Assembly (NCBI RefSeq): GCF_000264905.1 | Contig: NW_006763138.1 | Coordinates: 1,842,438-1,906,437, forward strand | Direction of reading: 5' to 3' | DNA: 64,000 nt | Source: Stereum hirsutum FP-91666 SS1 | Lineage: Eukaryota; Basidiomycota; Agaricomycetes; Russulales; Stereaceae | Shown: piece after piece, positions 44,266 to 56,176 of the stretch | How positions within the stretch are numbered: position 1 is the first letter of the stretch | How the letters are laid out: the number at the start of each line of letters is the position of its first letter | Notes under the pieces: generated by a model | Seen by the model: only the letters and a program-made list of their open reading frames with translations | The model's database searches: none | What the model was told of the DNA's origin: nothing | Translations under genes and position numbers: made by a program

Positions 44266-47200
44266 ATGTCTCATTATCCACCAGAGGTACGTATCTCTTT
44301 CTCAGTCCTCGCTAACAGTAATCCTAATACGACTGAACACAGGCGGACGAAGCCCAGCGGGGCCACTACAACGACGGCTACAGCCCCTACCCTCAATACG
44401 ACCCCCACGGCCAACAGCAACAACAACCACTGTACGACCCACACCCCCAACAACAATCCTACGCCCCGCCCATGCCCGACCCCTTCGCGAATCCTTCCCT
44501 CTCACCACCTCCCCCACCCCCACCCCTCACGACGTACGGTGGTGCGGCCCCAGAACCCTACCAACCCCTAACCTTCGATCCCTACGCCCAGAGACAATCT
44601 TATGTCCTCCCCCCGACGTCGCCGCCCACCGGACCGAGCTATATCTCCCCCCCTCAGCACCAACAGGCTCTGCACCCTGAATACACGGGATATACGAATA
44701 CGGGCGCAGGATACGGCGATCCGCAGCCACAACCGCTTTATGAGGGCGGGTATGAGCTGCATGATGGAGGTGAAGAACACGAGATGATGGATAGTGGGGA
44801 TATGCCCCTCCTGCGAGCGCCGTCGGGGAGTCGACCGCCGCTGGGTGGGATGGGAGGGATGGAGGAGGGGGACGGAGAGGGAGGGATGCCGGGCGGGTAT
44901 GATGCACAGTCGCAGGAAGAGGATACGAATATTCGGTATGGGAGGATCCCGCAGCGCGTGCCGAGGCGGTATAAGACGATTAAGAAAGTAGAGTGAGTTT
45001 TCGAGTTTTTTTTTATCATTGGATGTTGGGTCCGTGGCAGGGGCGGTTCGACGGCGGTGGTAGACGCTCGTGTGGCGTCGAGCGGGTGCCACAGACGTGT
45101 CGACGACCCCTATTGACAGCGCAGGTTCCTCCTTCCTGCCCTCGCCGACACGAATACCGGTCGTGTTCTGTCGGCGCAGAATGCACGCCTCCCCAGTTCG
45201 ACGGCGTTGATGGATCTGCCGTAGACGCTGGTGTGGCGTCGGCGGGTGCCACAGACAGTGTCCACGACTCCTATTCACCGCGCAGGTTCCTCCTTTCTAC
45301 CCTCGCAAAGCCGACTACAAAAATCCTCGCCTTCTTTGTCTTGATGACAAATTATGAGAGGGCATAACGAACAGAACGTTGGTTTCTGCCTGTGCGGAAA
45401 ACAGCAACCGGCGGTGTGATGCTGCCACCGTTGCATCCATCCACCTCGTTTCGCATGTCCTTTCTGGCCTCGCAAAAACGAATACTGTTCGGATTCAGTC
45501 GGCGCACGCCTCCCTTATCTTGATGACACATTCTGAGCGTGCAGATCAAACAGACCATCGCTCGCGTTGGTTTATGCCCGTGCGGAAAATAGCAACTGGC
45601 GCTGTTGCATCTTATGGCAGTGGTTGCCCAACGGCGGTGGTGGGGAATATTTAAACCACAGCCCGTCATAGACGCTCGTGTGGCGTCGAGCGAGTGCCAC
45701 AAACAGTCTTGACTACCCTATCTTGCCACCGTTGCATCCTTCCTACGAGGTCCTATAGCACACACACATACACAAATTGTCGCAGAAAAGGCAAACATGC
45801 GCATCTCCCCACGTCGTTCTTCGTACCTCTACGAGCCTAAACTGACTTCCTCCGCCCCCCTCCTCCCCACCGTAGACTCTTCCACGGCAACTTCGTCCTA
45901 GACTCCGCTGTCCCGACCAAATTGTTGAACATGTGCGCCCAACGCGACGAACGCGAATTCACCCATATGCGTTACTCCGCCGCCACCTGCGACCCTAACG
46001 ACTTCAAAGACTCCGGCTTCACGCTCCGTCAAGTACATTACGACCCCCCTCGGCGCACGGAACTCTTCATCGTAATGACGATGTACAACGAAGACGACGG
46101 ACTGTTCACGCGGACGATGCATGGCGTCATGAAGAATATCGCGCATCTGTGTAAAAGGGACAGAAGTAAGACGTGGGGCAAGGACGGGTGGAAGAAGGTC
46201 GTGGTTTGTGTGGTGAGCGATGGGAGGCAGAAGATTAATTCGAGGACGTTGAGTGTGGTCGCGGCGATGGGGGCGTATCAGGATGGGATTGCGAAGAATA
46301 TCGTGAATGGGAAGCCGGTTACGGCGCATATATATGAGTATACGACGCAGAGTGCGTCCCTTTCCCCTTTCCCTTCCCTCTTCCCTCTTCGCTCCCTTCC
46401 CGAGCGGACGGATGCTGATGAAAAGTGATGGTGAAATAGTCTCCGTCACCCCCTCCAACAAAATCGAAGGCGCCGAAAAAGGAATCGTCCCCGTCCAAAT
46501 CATCTTCTGCCTCAAAGAGAAAAACCAAAAAAAGATAAACTCCCACCGCTGGTTCTTCAACGCCTTCGGCCCCATCCTCCAGCCCAACGTCTGCGTCCTC
46601 CTCGACGTCGGCACCATGCCCGGGCCCACGTCGATTTACCATTTGTGGAAGGCGTTCGATATTAACTCTGATGTCGGGGGCGCGTGTGGCGAGATCGTGG
46701 CGTTGAAGGGGAAGTGGGGACTTAAGTTGTTGAATCCGTTGGTGGCGGCGCAAAACTTCGAATACAAAATGTCAAACATTCTCGATAAGCCGCTGTGAGT
46801 ACCCTCCTTTCTTCCCTCCGTTATGACGAGCTGACCGCGGAAACGATGCAGTGAATCGATATTCGGATATATCACCGTCCTTCCCGGTGCGTTCAGCGCC
46901 TATCGGTACATCGCGCTGCAGAACGACGTGAACGGCGAGGGCCCGCTGCAGAAGTATTTCTTGGGGGAGACCATGGTGTGTTTCTCTCTCCTCTCCTCTT
47001 AATGATTGGACAAGACTGACGAAAGAATGGAATAGCACGGCGCGGGCGCGGATATCTTCACGGCGAATATGTATCTTGCGGAGGATCGTGTATGTTCTTT
47101 TCCCCTTTCGCTTTCCTTCCTTCCTTCTCTTCCACCCTCCTTTGTTTGTGCTTGTGAGGCTGATGAGTAGTATGTAGATCCTCTGTTGGGAACTCGTCTC

Positions 47201-49140
47201 GAAAAGGGGCGGGAGCTGGATATTGCATTATGTCAAGTCTGCGTATGCGGTCACGGATACGCCTGATCAGGTCCGTTTCGTTATTTGTGCTGTTATCCGC
47301 AACTACAAACGACAAACGAACAAAAAGTTGACTGACTCCTTGTTTTTTTCGACTCACGTCCCGTCCCCCCTCCTCCTCCCCCGCCCCTCCGCCCCACAGA
47401 TCCCGGAACTCGTCTCCCAACGCCGCAGATGGCTCAACGGCTCCTTCTTCGCCGCGATACACAGCACCGTCAAGTTCAACTACCTCTACCGCTCCTCTCA
47501 CTCGTTCGCGCGCAAGGCGTGGATCCACGTCGAGTTGTTGTATCAGACTTTTAATTTGATCTTTTCGTGGTTCGGGCTCGTACGTTCCTCCCTTCACCCC
47601 CCTTCTATCACTCCCCCTCCCCCCCTTCCCTCCCCCCCTCCTGATCTGTTCCTGCCGAACTGACGATCTGGCGTGCTAACCGACCTGGCGATCTGGCCCG
47701 AAACAGGGCAACTTCTTCATCTCCTTCTTCGTCCTCACCAACGCGCTCGAAGACCCGGACGTGATCGGCGGCACGGCGATCAAAGTGATCAACACGATCC
47801 TGCAGTACGCCTACGTCGGTCTGTTGTTGATGTGCTTCATGCTCTCGCTGGGCAATCGGCCGCAGGGGAGTAAGTGGGGGTATACGCTGGCTTTCGTGGG
47901 CTTTGCGGTGTTTACGGTTTATATGACCGTGAGTTCTCTCTTCGTTTTATGTCCGTTTGAGTACTAGGGGATGAAAGGGGGAAAAGGCGGGAAAGGGAAT
48001 GAGAGCTGATTTGACGTGGTGTTGTTTTGTGTAGTTCTCGGCGTTTTACCTAGCCGTGATCGGCATCAAAGAGGTCGCGGCGGACGAGAGCGGGGGGATC
48101 ACGTTCAAGGACCTGTTCACGAACTCGATCTTCAGGGATATCGTCATCTCGCTCGCGAGCACGCTCGGGCTGTATATCTTGGCTTCGTTGATCCATGTAT
48201 GTCCTACCTTCCCCCTTCGTTCCATTCCAACCCCGTCGTTTGACCGTTGATCACTCCCTTCGTTTGAACGTTGTCCACCCCCTTCGGTTTCGTCGTTGGC
48301 TGAACTTGTGGTGATGGTACAGTTCGACCCGTGGCATATGGTTACTAGCTTCTTGCAGTATTTGTTGTTGGCGCCGGGGTATATCAATGTGTTGAACGTG
48401 TATGCTTTCGCGAACGTCCAGTGCGTCCTTTCTTTCCATCTTCATTCACACCCACACTCACTCTACCCTCGCCCCCTCCAGCGACGTCTCCTGGGGCACC
48501 AAAGGCGACAACAAAGTGAACACCGACCTCGGCGAAGTCAAAACTGGTAAAAACACGAACGAAGTCGAGGTCGCGGTCCCGACGGCGGAGACGGACATCA
48601 ACGCGGCGTATGAAGACGCGATACACGTGCTGAGCACGAAGCCGCCGAAGGAGGAACAGAAGGTGGACGCGGCGACGATGCAGGAGGATTATTATCGGAA
48701 TTTTAGGACGAAGTGCGTTTCCCGTTTTAGTACATCCTGTGGTTTGAGGAAGGAGAGAGATCGGGACTGACGGGTTGTGGGTTTGCGTTACAGCGTGCTT
48801 ATGGCTTGGGTATTGTCGAATGCGTTGTTGGTCGCAGTTATTTTGTGAGTTGGGAACTCCTTTTTTGTTTTTTGTTTTGTTGTGTATAGATGTTGTGGCT
48901 GACGTTGGCGTGGCGCTGCAGGACGACGAACGGCGACGCGTCCTCGAGCGGGGCGAACAGTACGGTGAATGGCTATTTGCTGTTCATCCTGTGGTCTGTC
49001 GCGGTTCTGGCTCGTAAGTCCCCCCTCTCCCCCCCATCGCTCCAGATATGCGGTGCTTACTGTGCATGTCGATGTATATAGTCGTGCGGTTCCTCGGGTC
49101 GACAACGTATATGCTTATTCGGCTGTTCGCTGGAGAGTAA
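44266..49140 (+). CDS. Chitin synthase (955 aa), 15 exons
   Basis: Exons 44266-44286, 44343-44992, 45876-46351, 46440-46794, 46852-46975, 47036-47089, 47178-47270, 47400-47579, 47707-47928, 48035-48196, 48323-48420, 48482-48712, 48794-48844, 48922-49013 and 49082-49140. Residues 1-about 220 are a Pro/Gln/Tyr-rich cytosolic head. The GT2 core carries [29 protein letters not shown] (EDR at 558-560, catalytic base) and the QRRRW product-binding motif (598-602, followed by LNG). Seven or so C-terminal membrane helices follow ([16 protein letters not shown] onward) and the protein ends in RLFAGE. It polymerises UDP-GlcNAc into chitin at the plasma membrane. The layout (one GT domain, no myosin motor) fits the division 1 group (classes I-III). 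Intron 2 is 883 bp while the others are mostly 50-150 bp. Confidence 0.95.
45061..45704 (+). repeat. Diverged direct repeats inside chitin synthase intron 2
   Basis: A roughly 36-bp word beginning TAGACGCTCGTGTGGCGTCG recurs at 45061, 45222 and 45669 in the same orientation. A second unit around GTTGGTTTCTGCCTGTGCGG occurs near 45380 and again near 45570. The intron appears built from imperfect duplications, possibly relics of a mobile element. Confidence 0.75.
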
Positions 49141-50123
49141 GCGCGGTGGATGTGATTGTGGTGGTTACGACTCAGAACGCGTTTGTATGACCTTCGTCTT
49201 GGCTCTTTTTCTTTTCCTGCTCGACTCCTTTCCGTCCTTTTCGACTGCCAATTGCTGTGGATGGACTCTGACTCTGATGTTGTGTGTGTCCGTGACCCTT
49301 GAACTGTGAATTAAACGTCTGTCTATACTACCTCTCTCAATCCCTTCTCGATTCTCGTAGATATACCCTTGCTTCACACCCCTATCTATCTACATCGTCC
49401 TACCCTCTCAGACTCCATCGCTTCTTTCCTGCGCTCTCAGACTTCAGACTTCATGGCGTACGTCCTCATTTCTCGGTTTTGTGCCCCTTTCTTTTCTCGA
49501 TGCATTTTCTGTACTCGTACACTACTGTGACGACGGGTGGCGATGACGATGGCTGCGACTGCTGATGTTCGATGTCCGATATCTATTACGCGTATGAATA
49601 TTGACTGTCAAATGAACTCTACGATTCTTTTTCTGTCTTCTGTAAGGTACTCGACGAGTGCTGCCATACATCGCACTTTCATGAGACGTCTGTTCGCCGC
49701 CACGCCAATAATCTTCGTCGGTCCTTGGGTGACAGATTGTTATATGCCACTACCTTGATTTCCCCCGTCGAGATAGCGTTCGATCGTGGTTGGCAGAGAG
49801 ATACAATAAGAAGATACGGGTGTTCGCCTCTTCAAATTCCTGAATCAAGTAAATATGTGGAGTAATATCGTAAAACCTGATACAGTCGTTGGACCACTGT
49901 TACAAACTAGTTCCTTTTCCTCACTGTTCGCTCGTATCCCAGCAGATCACTTTTGAGTTTCGCATACACAGAGTATAGCATCTTGAGATGCGGATACTAT
50001 TTGGCTTGAGTCCTGACTTCGCAACCGCATCGAGGGCACTTCATAAAGCAGAGGAAAGATCAGAATAAAGGCCTGAGCGATACTGGCAAGATCATGACAT
50101 TGTTTGAGCAGGCAACATTCCTC
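49141..50123. other. Intergenic, no supported gene
   Basis: Chitin synthase 3' region followed by about 0.9 kb with no coding signal, up to the 3' end of the APH-like gene. Confidence 0.5.
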
Positions 50124-51861
50124 TCACGACGTTAAAGCATCCAACGCGATCCGCTGATCCTCTTCCCAAAGCTCTAAACCCCGCCAAACGTACTCCCCAG
50201 TCCAATCGACGAACGTAATCCATTCGAGCAGTTGGCGTAATGTACGGCCCTCTTCTAGGGCTTGGGCATAGAGAGGACATTCCGTTCTCGAGATCTGACC
50301 CGACAGCGATCAGCAACTATGTTGAGAGATGGGAAGAAGGCGGGAGTGAGTGGGGAACGAACCTCAAGTATGAGAGCTCGTAGGTGAGTTGCTTCTTCGA
50401 TCGATGGGCGCTGTTATTGGATATGAGTCAGGTGAAAGACGGAGACGGAGACGGAGGGTTAAGGAGGAGTGTAAGCATACTACCATATGACTGTTCATGA
50501 ACTCTATATCCCCATACTCGTTCAGAGCTGCATAACGCTGCTCTCGCATACCGTCGTAGCGTATATAGGGAGGATATTCGGCCGCCAGGCAGGTGGGTAA
50601 TATGTAATGGGACTGAAATATGCAGATCATTAGTGGAAAACGGCGGGTAATTAGGTCATGCAAAACATCGTGCATACCTCCCAATCTACCAAACCACTGA
50701 ATCGCCCATTGTCCACGAGACAATTCCGATCGTGTGGGTCCCCATGAACCAGACGTGGAGTGAGAAGGACGTTCGAGTCTGAGCTGATACGATCGCAGAG
50801 ACGGGTGGATAGAAAGCAGAGACGGTCAATCAAAGCGTCGGTGTCGACGTTCGGATTATCAGTTGGTTCAACGACGATGCTTCGAATACGCCAGTCCATG
50901 TATCTTACGGAATTATCATCAATGAGAACTTGTTCAATTGAGGGGTATAGAAACGGACGTACTGCTGTAGACTGGTGAATGGCCCTCCCGGAGATTTTGC
51001 TTCTTCCGTGATACGTCCTATTCGTGGATGACCCTCATCATCAAAACCTTCGATCATGCCAATTGGACCAGGCAGTTGGACATTAAACACCCAATGTAAT
51101 GCACGAGTATATTCTGTCAAGAACAACGACTATCGTTCTCTCGGCAATCAATCGCAGCAGTAAACAGACACCATTGAGGCCACTGACCCAATCAAACACG
51201 GCGAAGCTGTCCGTACAGGATAATTGGAGAAGGTTCTGCCCTCGCAGACGTGCCTCGATAATAAAAGGCGCTTGAATGGGGTTGTTCGGGTCTGGATCGA
51301 ACGCTAGGAGCCTCGGTGCGAGGAGATCCGGAGCTGATGAGGCCAAAAAGTTGAGAATATCGGCTTCTTGTTTTGTTTTGCAGCGAGCCTCTTGCAAACC
51401 GAGGTCGGTGTCCTGCGACTCGGGTATAAGTAGAGGACTGAGAAATTGACATGCAATGAGTATGGCGATAGACTGACTGTGAAATTGTACCGAATTCTTG
51501 CAATACATGGCGGTTCGGTGTGATCCCGTAAGATAAGACCGTATATCTGATAAAGCGCAGTAATAAATCTGGAATAAGCCTTATATGGGACAAAATAGAG
51601 AATGAGAGCATAGCAGCGACGTACAACATGGAATACCCCATGGCCCAGAATCTTCGGTTCGACGCCTATCACCTCTCGCCCCAATTTTGCGGTAAAATGA
51701 GCAAGCATAGACTTTGAACACTTTGCGGGATCAGGTTCCTGTGAAGGATCTCGAAGAGGAGTGTACATAGAGTGAGCAGTCCAGTGCGGTACATAAGCCG
51801 CGACATCTTCCCCGTTATCGGTAAATTGAAGTGGTTGCTGGCGAGAGGACTCCGACTCCAT
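50124..51861 (-). pseudogene. Aminoglycoside-phosphotransferase-like kinase with a frame break
   Basis: Exons readable in frame: 51861-51625, 51546-51478, 51412-51172, 51113 to about 50908, then about 50899-50678, 50612-50484, 50410-50363 and 50294-50124. The kinase core has LVHGDPHDRNCL (Brenner-type HGDxxxxN catalytic loop) and SGLVDWE (metal-binding Asp), as in the APH/choline-kinase-like family common in fungi. The N-terminal lobe includes GHGVFHVIYGLILRD. Between 50899 and 50908 the frame shifts; the only splice that would bridge it is 26 nt, shorter than any other intron here. A duplicate of this stretch at 55.9 kb lacks 17 bp of it and reads straight through (TPQLNKLVRYMDW). So the break looks like a later insertion. 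If so the product is truncated before the catalytic loop. Substrate unknown. Confidence 0.6.
50841..51160. repeat. Source copy of 0.3-kb segmental duplication
   Basis: Nearly identical to 55754-56054 in the same orientation. The main differences are a 17-bp length difference and a 2-bp one, plus a handful of substitutions. Confidence 0.9.
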
Positions 51862-52534
51862 GAAAAAGGAAGGGGAGAAGGGCTCCAGGAGATGTTACAA
51901 AAAGAGTATACAGAAGGGGAGATATAGTTTTGCGTGAGCCGCCGTAGCTCACTCCTCGCGAATCCCACGCTCTTGTGAAAGTCAAAACGAAGCGCCTGAT
52001 GGATGGAGTTTCATCCAGGCCTACTCGGCCATGTTGCTGGCTTCATCCTTCCTTTCAGGACCCGAGAACCCCTCTCTGGATTCATCCACTTCCTCGCTGT
52101 CCTGTTTGCACCAGATTGGCGCTGATTCGTGCATTCCATGGCAAGCACAGCTAAGTATTATTGCCAAATTATTGCCAGCGACAATCTCAGAATCTCCCAA
52201 TAATGGAGATTGCTTAGGACGTGATTATTCAGCGTGCTGCGTGAACAAAGACACAGAGAATATATCGCAAGGCAACTATAAAATCATCATCATTTCTTCC
52301 GTTCCTAGATGAACGTACAAATTTAAGACAGAGGTAGAAAAAATTTGGCATAGTAGTACTAGATACGCAGAGACGGGTCGCGTTCTGTTTCATATCATCT
52401 GGTGTATGCAGAGCAGTTAGCAGCCAAACTAGATGAGTCGTTCAAGTGGTGGGGATATGGGTGGCGTAAACGTTCAGAGTGTGACTCTTACCTGCTCCTT
52501 GTCGTCATATTGACTAGAACGAGGCGCATCGTGC
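51862..52534. other. Intergenic, APH-like gene to metallothionein gene
   Basis: The left end is the APH promoter and the right end the metallothionein 3' region. Nothing coding is supported. Confidence 0.45.
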
Positions 52535-53006
52535 TCAGCAGCGGCACTTGCGAACGTTGGTGGCACAGTTGCAAGGCTTGCACTTGCACCCGCGACCGGC
52601 TTTAGCGAGAGCCGTAGCGGAGCAGCACTCTCCAGAGGAGCCAATGGTGTCGATGATCTTGGCCTTGGCACCATACGCCAACAACAATGTCAATGTCGGA
52701 CGCAATTCACATGATATGGGTCAATCAATACTCACAGCGGCCATATCATTCATAGACGCCTGGAAAATATGACTACATGATGTTAGACTAAGTGGGGTTG
52801 GAGACGAGGAGGATCTGACCTGGTGGGACTCCTGGCTATGGATGCTGCTAGCATCGGAGGCGGAGTCTGAGCCGCCTCCACAGCAGGAAGCGGTAGGAAC
52901 TTGAAGTTCGACGGGTTCAAAGGTCATATCTAAGAAGACGGAAGTAGTGAGTAAGAGTGCAGTAAGGAGAAAGCGGAGGCGATTCACCAGTGGCGGCGGC
53001 GTCCAT
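52535..53006 (-). CDS. Metallothionein-like cysteine-rich protein (93 aa)
   Basis: Exons 53006-52988, 52929-52820, 52759-52736 and 52663-52535. The last exon encodes GECCS followed by GRGCKCKPCNC and KCRC, and exon 2 encodes TASCCGGG. The ten cysteines fall only in CC, CxC and CxxC arrangements with no aromatic residues near the C-terminal cluster, the pattern of metal-thiolate proteins. Two clusters separated by a polar Ser/Asp/Ala spacer suggest two metal sites. Likely role: binding Cu, Zn or Cd in the cytosol. A TATA box lies upstream. The last acceptor (GCCAAG) lacks a pyrimidine tract, so the exact fusion of exon 3 to 4 is slightly uncertain, but the frame supports it. Longer than the 25-40 residues of many fungal metallothioneins. 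Confidence 0.75.
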
Positions 53007-53092
53007 TGGTATTCTGTCGAGGTTGCTGATTCAGAGGATGCAGAGTTGGGTTGATAGAGCTGGGATGATGAATCCTGATAGTCCAGAGGTCC

Positions 53093-53101
53093 CTTTATAT
53101 A
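53093..53101 (-). promoter_or_regulatory. TATA box of metallothionein-like gene
   Basis: TATATAAAG on the minus strand, 87-95 bp upstream of the ATG at 53006. A strong TATA fits a stress-inducible gene. Confidence 0.5.
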
Positions 53102-54764
53102 CAGCAGATGTTTACTGCTAGGCATGCATGCCGTATGAGCAAGCAGGTAACGTATCGTAGGATAAGTGGAACACCATCGGTTTGACGAGAACTTGCCAAT
53201 TGAAAGCCAGACAAGTGGAAGCCTTCTCAGGCTGATGTGGGTTCTACGATCAACCAACTGACCCGAAGTCAGGGCTCATACTCCTCGCTACCCACCAGCG
53301 AAGATCGTGAATCGGACATTTTTTGGCCCGCTGCATGGAGAACAGGGAAAAGGTAGAATTGTTACACCCACAGACAAGAGTGTAAGCCAAGAGTTCTTTG
53401 TAAACGCAGAGAGGTCTGGATTACGAATAGGACTCGACTTCAAGTTTTACGCACATGAATATTGAGACTCCCAGTGTATGAGGGGAGAACGGCCACGAAG
53501 GCTCGTGTGCTCTTCTGAGAAGATTGACTGGCACCATAGAATGGAAGCAAGGTGTATTTGGGTCCTAGGATCTGGTGCGAACATCAGAAAATTTAAACAT
53601 ACAGAGTTGTCAGGATGACTGTACCTAGGAGAGTGATAAGTGATAGGAGAAGAATGGAGGTTAAAGCAGAACAAGCAAGGCGTCCCAGGTAGGTATAACA
53701 ATCCAGTAAATGTACGTTTAGGCACTCGGCGCTATGGGTGACCTGATGTGTACATGCAGGATCCGTGGTTGCGAGAAACAGGGGCTACAAGCTCCAATGC
53801 GTAAATCACCAACGCCTCACAGATGATCGGTCCACAATGACGACGATGCGAAACCAGAAAGCATCGGACGTCATCTGACTGTAAGCATAGCGAAAAGTCT
53901 GAAGAGGAAGATACTCCAATTGAATAGGTCGCAGCCAGACGAGTCGAAAGAATTGGGACCCGATGTTGCCCGGTACTTGCGTTCCAACTTTCGATGGGTG
54001 GCGTGAGAGCGCTGGTTCTTGTAAAGCGGCTTGCGTGGCATCAGCTTCGAAGTACCAAATCAGTGTATTTGCACCTAGAGTTCTGCATGTTAGCACGAGG
54101 AAGCCTCAGGCCTCGTGCCTCCTGGTATGTGAGCGCCGAGAACGCGCGACCAAATCTAGCTACTAGGTTTTTCAAGGTGAGGCAGAGGGCCCAGATGCGG
54201 GTGGCGACTTCAGTATGCTTTATGGCGTTCCTATATTGTGGACTAGCTGCGTATCAGCTTGGAATCTCCTCGGAACATGGATATTTGACTTACTCGTGGA
54301 CCATGCCATGCTTGACGACGCGACCATAAGCGGGACTATGAACAGATCGATAGTTAGCGAGTGCGATACCACGCCACTCGGAAAGCAGCCGTACACCGGC
54401 TCGCAGTCCCCTTACCTCCGAACCTCATCATATGCCACGCCCTCCCTGCAAGTTCACCCATTCGCGCTTGCAAAATGTCCAAGAATACTGCCTCCATTAT
54501 TGCTAGCTCTACCGCCTCTATCGCCACCTCGCCACCATTTGCATTATTGTCCACTCTCGCACTATCCCTATTCGGCCCGTCGAAGACCTCCTCGCCGTCT
54601 TCGCCGTCACTGTACGACCTAGCATAACCCTGAGAGCCCAACGAACTCGAAAAAATCCGTCCATGCCCTCACGCCGCTTCTGTCCTCCTAGCTCTGGACA
54701 CCTCGCCATCGGACTTACAGGACTTCTGACCAAATCTCTATTCCTGCCATTTACCTTCAAACCA
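53102..54764. other. 1.7-kb region with coding-like scraps
   Basis: The minus-strand frame 54096-53806 (PGNIGSQFF, then FRYAYSQMTSDAFWFRI) recalls the first helices of fungal multi-spanning DUF6534-type proteins but lacks an intact continuation. A plus-strand frame near 54475-54627 (MSKNTASIIASSTAS) is low-complexity. Probably decayed gene fragments. Confidence 0.3.
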
Positions 54765-55252
54765 TCATATCTGAAAGGAAGCGGTCAGATTGTGCGCCGG
54801 GACCAGCCCCGGAAGCATTGCCAGCGTTAGAAGAGCCGAGAGGACGCCTAGGCTTGCGAACTCCTTCCCTTCCTCCGGTACAGCAGACAAATCTGGACCA
54901 ACGATGTCGATACCACCAGCTGGGCCAGTCGGTTTATACGCCGCTCCTTCCTTCTCCGCGAGAGTGCGTTCGACATTGGGCATGAACAAAGATGAAAACT
55001 GAGGGGGCCAACGATACCTGTGTTCGCACTGGCGGTGGTCTGAATTGGGATATGGAACATGCTTTGATGGTCGCGCCCAGAGTTCTTGTAGTTTTCGTCG
55101 TAGTTTTCGGGGAGGGAGGTTTGTTCGGAGATGAATTGTCGAAGAATATTAGAATATGGCCGGTCTAGATAAATATAAAGCGCGTTAGTTGAGTCGAAAC
55201 ATTGTGTGATACAGGGCAGCATTGATCCGATAACAAATATGAATACGTCCAT
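54765..55252 (-). CDS. Possible gene fragment, unknown protein
   Basis: Three minus-strand segments can be joined: from an ATG at 55252 to about 55214, then across a 48-nt intron with a perfect CTAAC branch site and TCTAG acceptor into a segment ending ...FHIPIQTTASANT near 55013, then across a roughly 98-nt intron into GGIDIVGPDLSAVPEEGKEF and a hydrophobic C-terminal stretch (LLTLAMLPGLVPAH), with a stop at 54765. The segments look protein-like (SNILRQFISEQTSLPENYDE). I do not recognise the family, and upstream or downstream exons may be missing. The good branch site is the best single support. Confidence 0.35.
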
Positions 55253-55753
55253 CCTCGATGGCAGTCTGGTCGTAATCAATACTTTTCAGATTCCTCCACC
55301 AGTTGTCTTCAGGCTTCGCCCCGACGTTTTGCGGCGAAATATTCTCGAGAAATAGTAGTATAACACCACCCACCCACCCAGAAGGTGCGACTATATGATC
55401 TCTGATCAGACTGTTAGGTTCTCTGTGAAAGGGAATGTGTCACGAACGGGTGCCGGGGAATATATCCCAGTGGATAATGCTGGCGAAGGATCGGGCTGAA
55501 TGAAGAGTATATATCCTGCATATTGTCGAATAATCTACAATATTGGAGGTTGTGAGGCCCTATCCACGTCGTAAGTCCCACAGACATTTTGCGGTAGACA
55601 AGGAAAGAAATCTTATACTCTGGCAGGCTCACTGTCTTCAAAATCGGCATGGCTCCATGCGGCGTCTGCATCTCCCTCATCCTCGACGCTCGAACTCCGA
55701 CAAAATCCTTGAGGTTATCGTCTATTACACCTGAATTCGTACACGTCACGATT

Positions 55754-56054
55754 GTGTTGACGTTCGGATTATCAGTGTTCAACGACGATGCTTCGAATAC
55801 GCCAGTCCATGTATCTCACGAGCTTGTTCAATTGAGGGGTATAGAAACGGACGTACTGCTGTAGACTGGTGAATGGCCCTCCCGGAGATTTTGCTTCTTC
55901 CGTGATACGTCCTATTCGTGGATGACCCTCATCATCAAAACCTTCTATCATGCTAATTGGACCAGGCAGTTGGACACTGAACACCCAATGTAATGCACGA
56001 GTATATTCTGTCAAGAACAACGACTTTTGTTCTCTCGGCAATCAATCGCAGCAG
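55754..56054. pseudogene. Duplicated fragment of the APH-like gene
   Basis: Copy of 50841-51160 covering the end of exon 4 and the start of exon 5 (minus-strand reading LHWVFSVQLPGPISMIEGFD to RYMDWRIRSIVVE). It retains the uninterrupted frame across the position broken in the source gene, but it has no flanking exons, so it cannot make a kinase. The duplicate ends abruptly 122 bp before the start codon of the Crinkler-like gene, so it now forms part of that gene's upstream region. Confidence 0.85.
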
Positions 56055-56176
56055 TGGAACGACTAGCCGGCATTGGTCGGCAATTCCCGAGTGATCTCGT
56101 TTGTTTGCACATGTTGACTCAGCATAGGGGAACAGTTGTCTCTATCTCGTCCGTCGCGGCTACATTGCCACTCGCC

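Noticed and set aside
45352..45702. Minus-strand open frames in chitin synthase intron 2
   Set aside because: They follow the repeat units and have no protein-like features.
50907..50932. 26-nt intron to repair the APH-like gene
   Set aside because: Has GT and AG but is about half the size of the shortest well-supported introns here, and the duplicate copy needs no intron at this place.
53806..54096. Minus-strand frame resembling a DUF6534-type membrane protein
   Set aside because: Only a fragment of one or two helices can be recognised and no continuation was found, so no gene is called.
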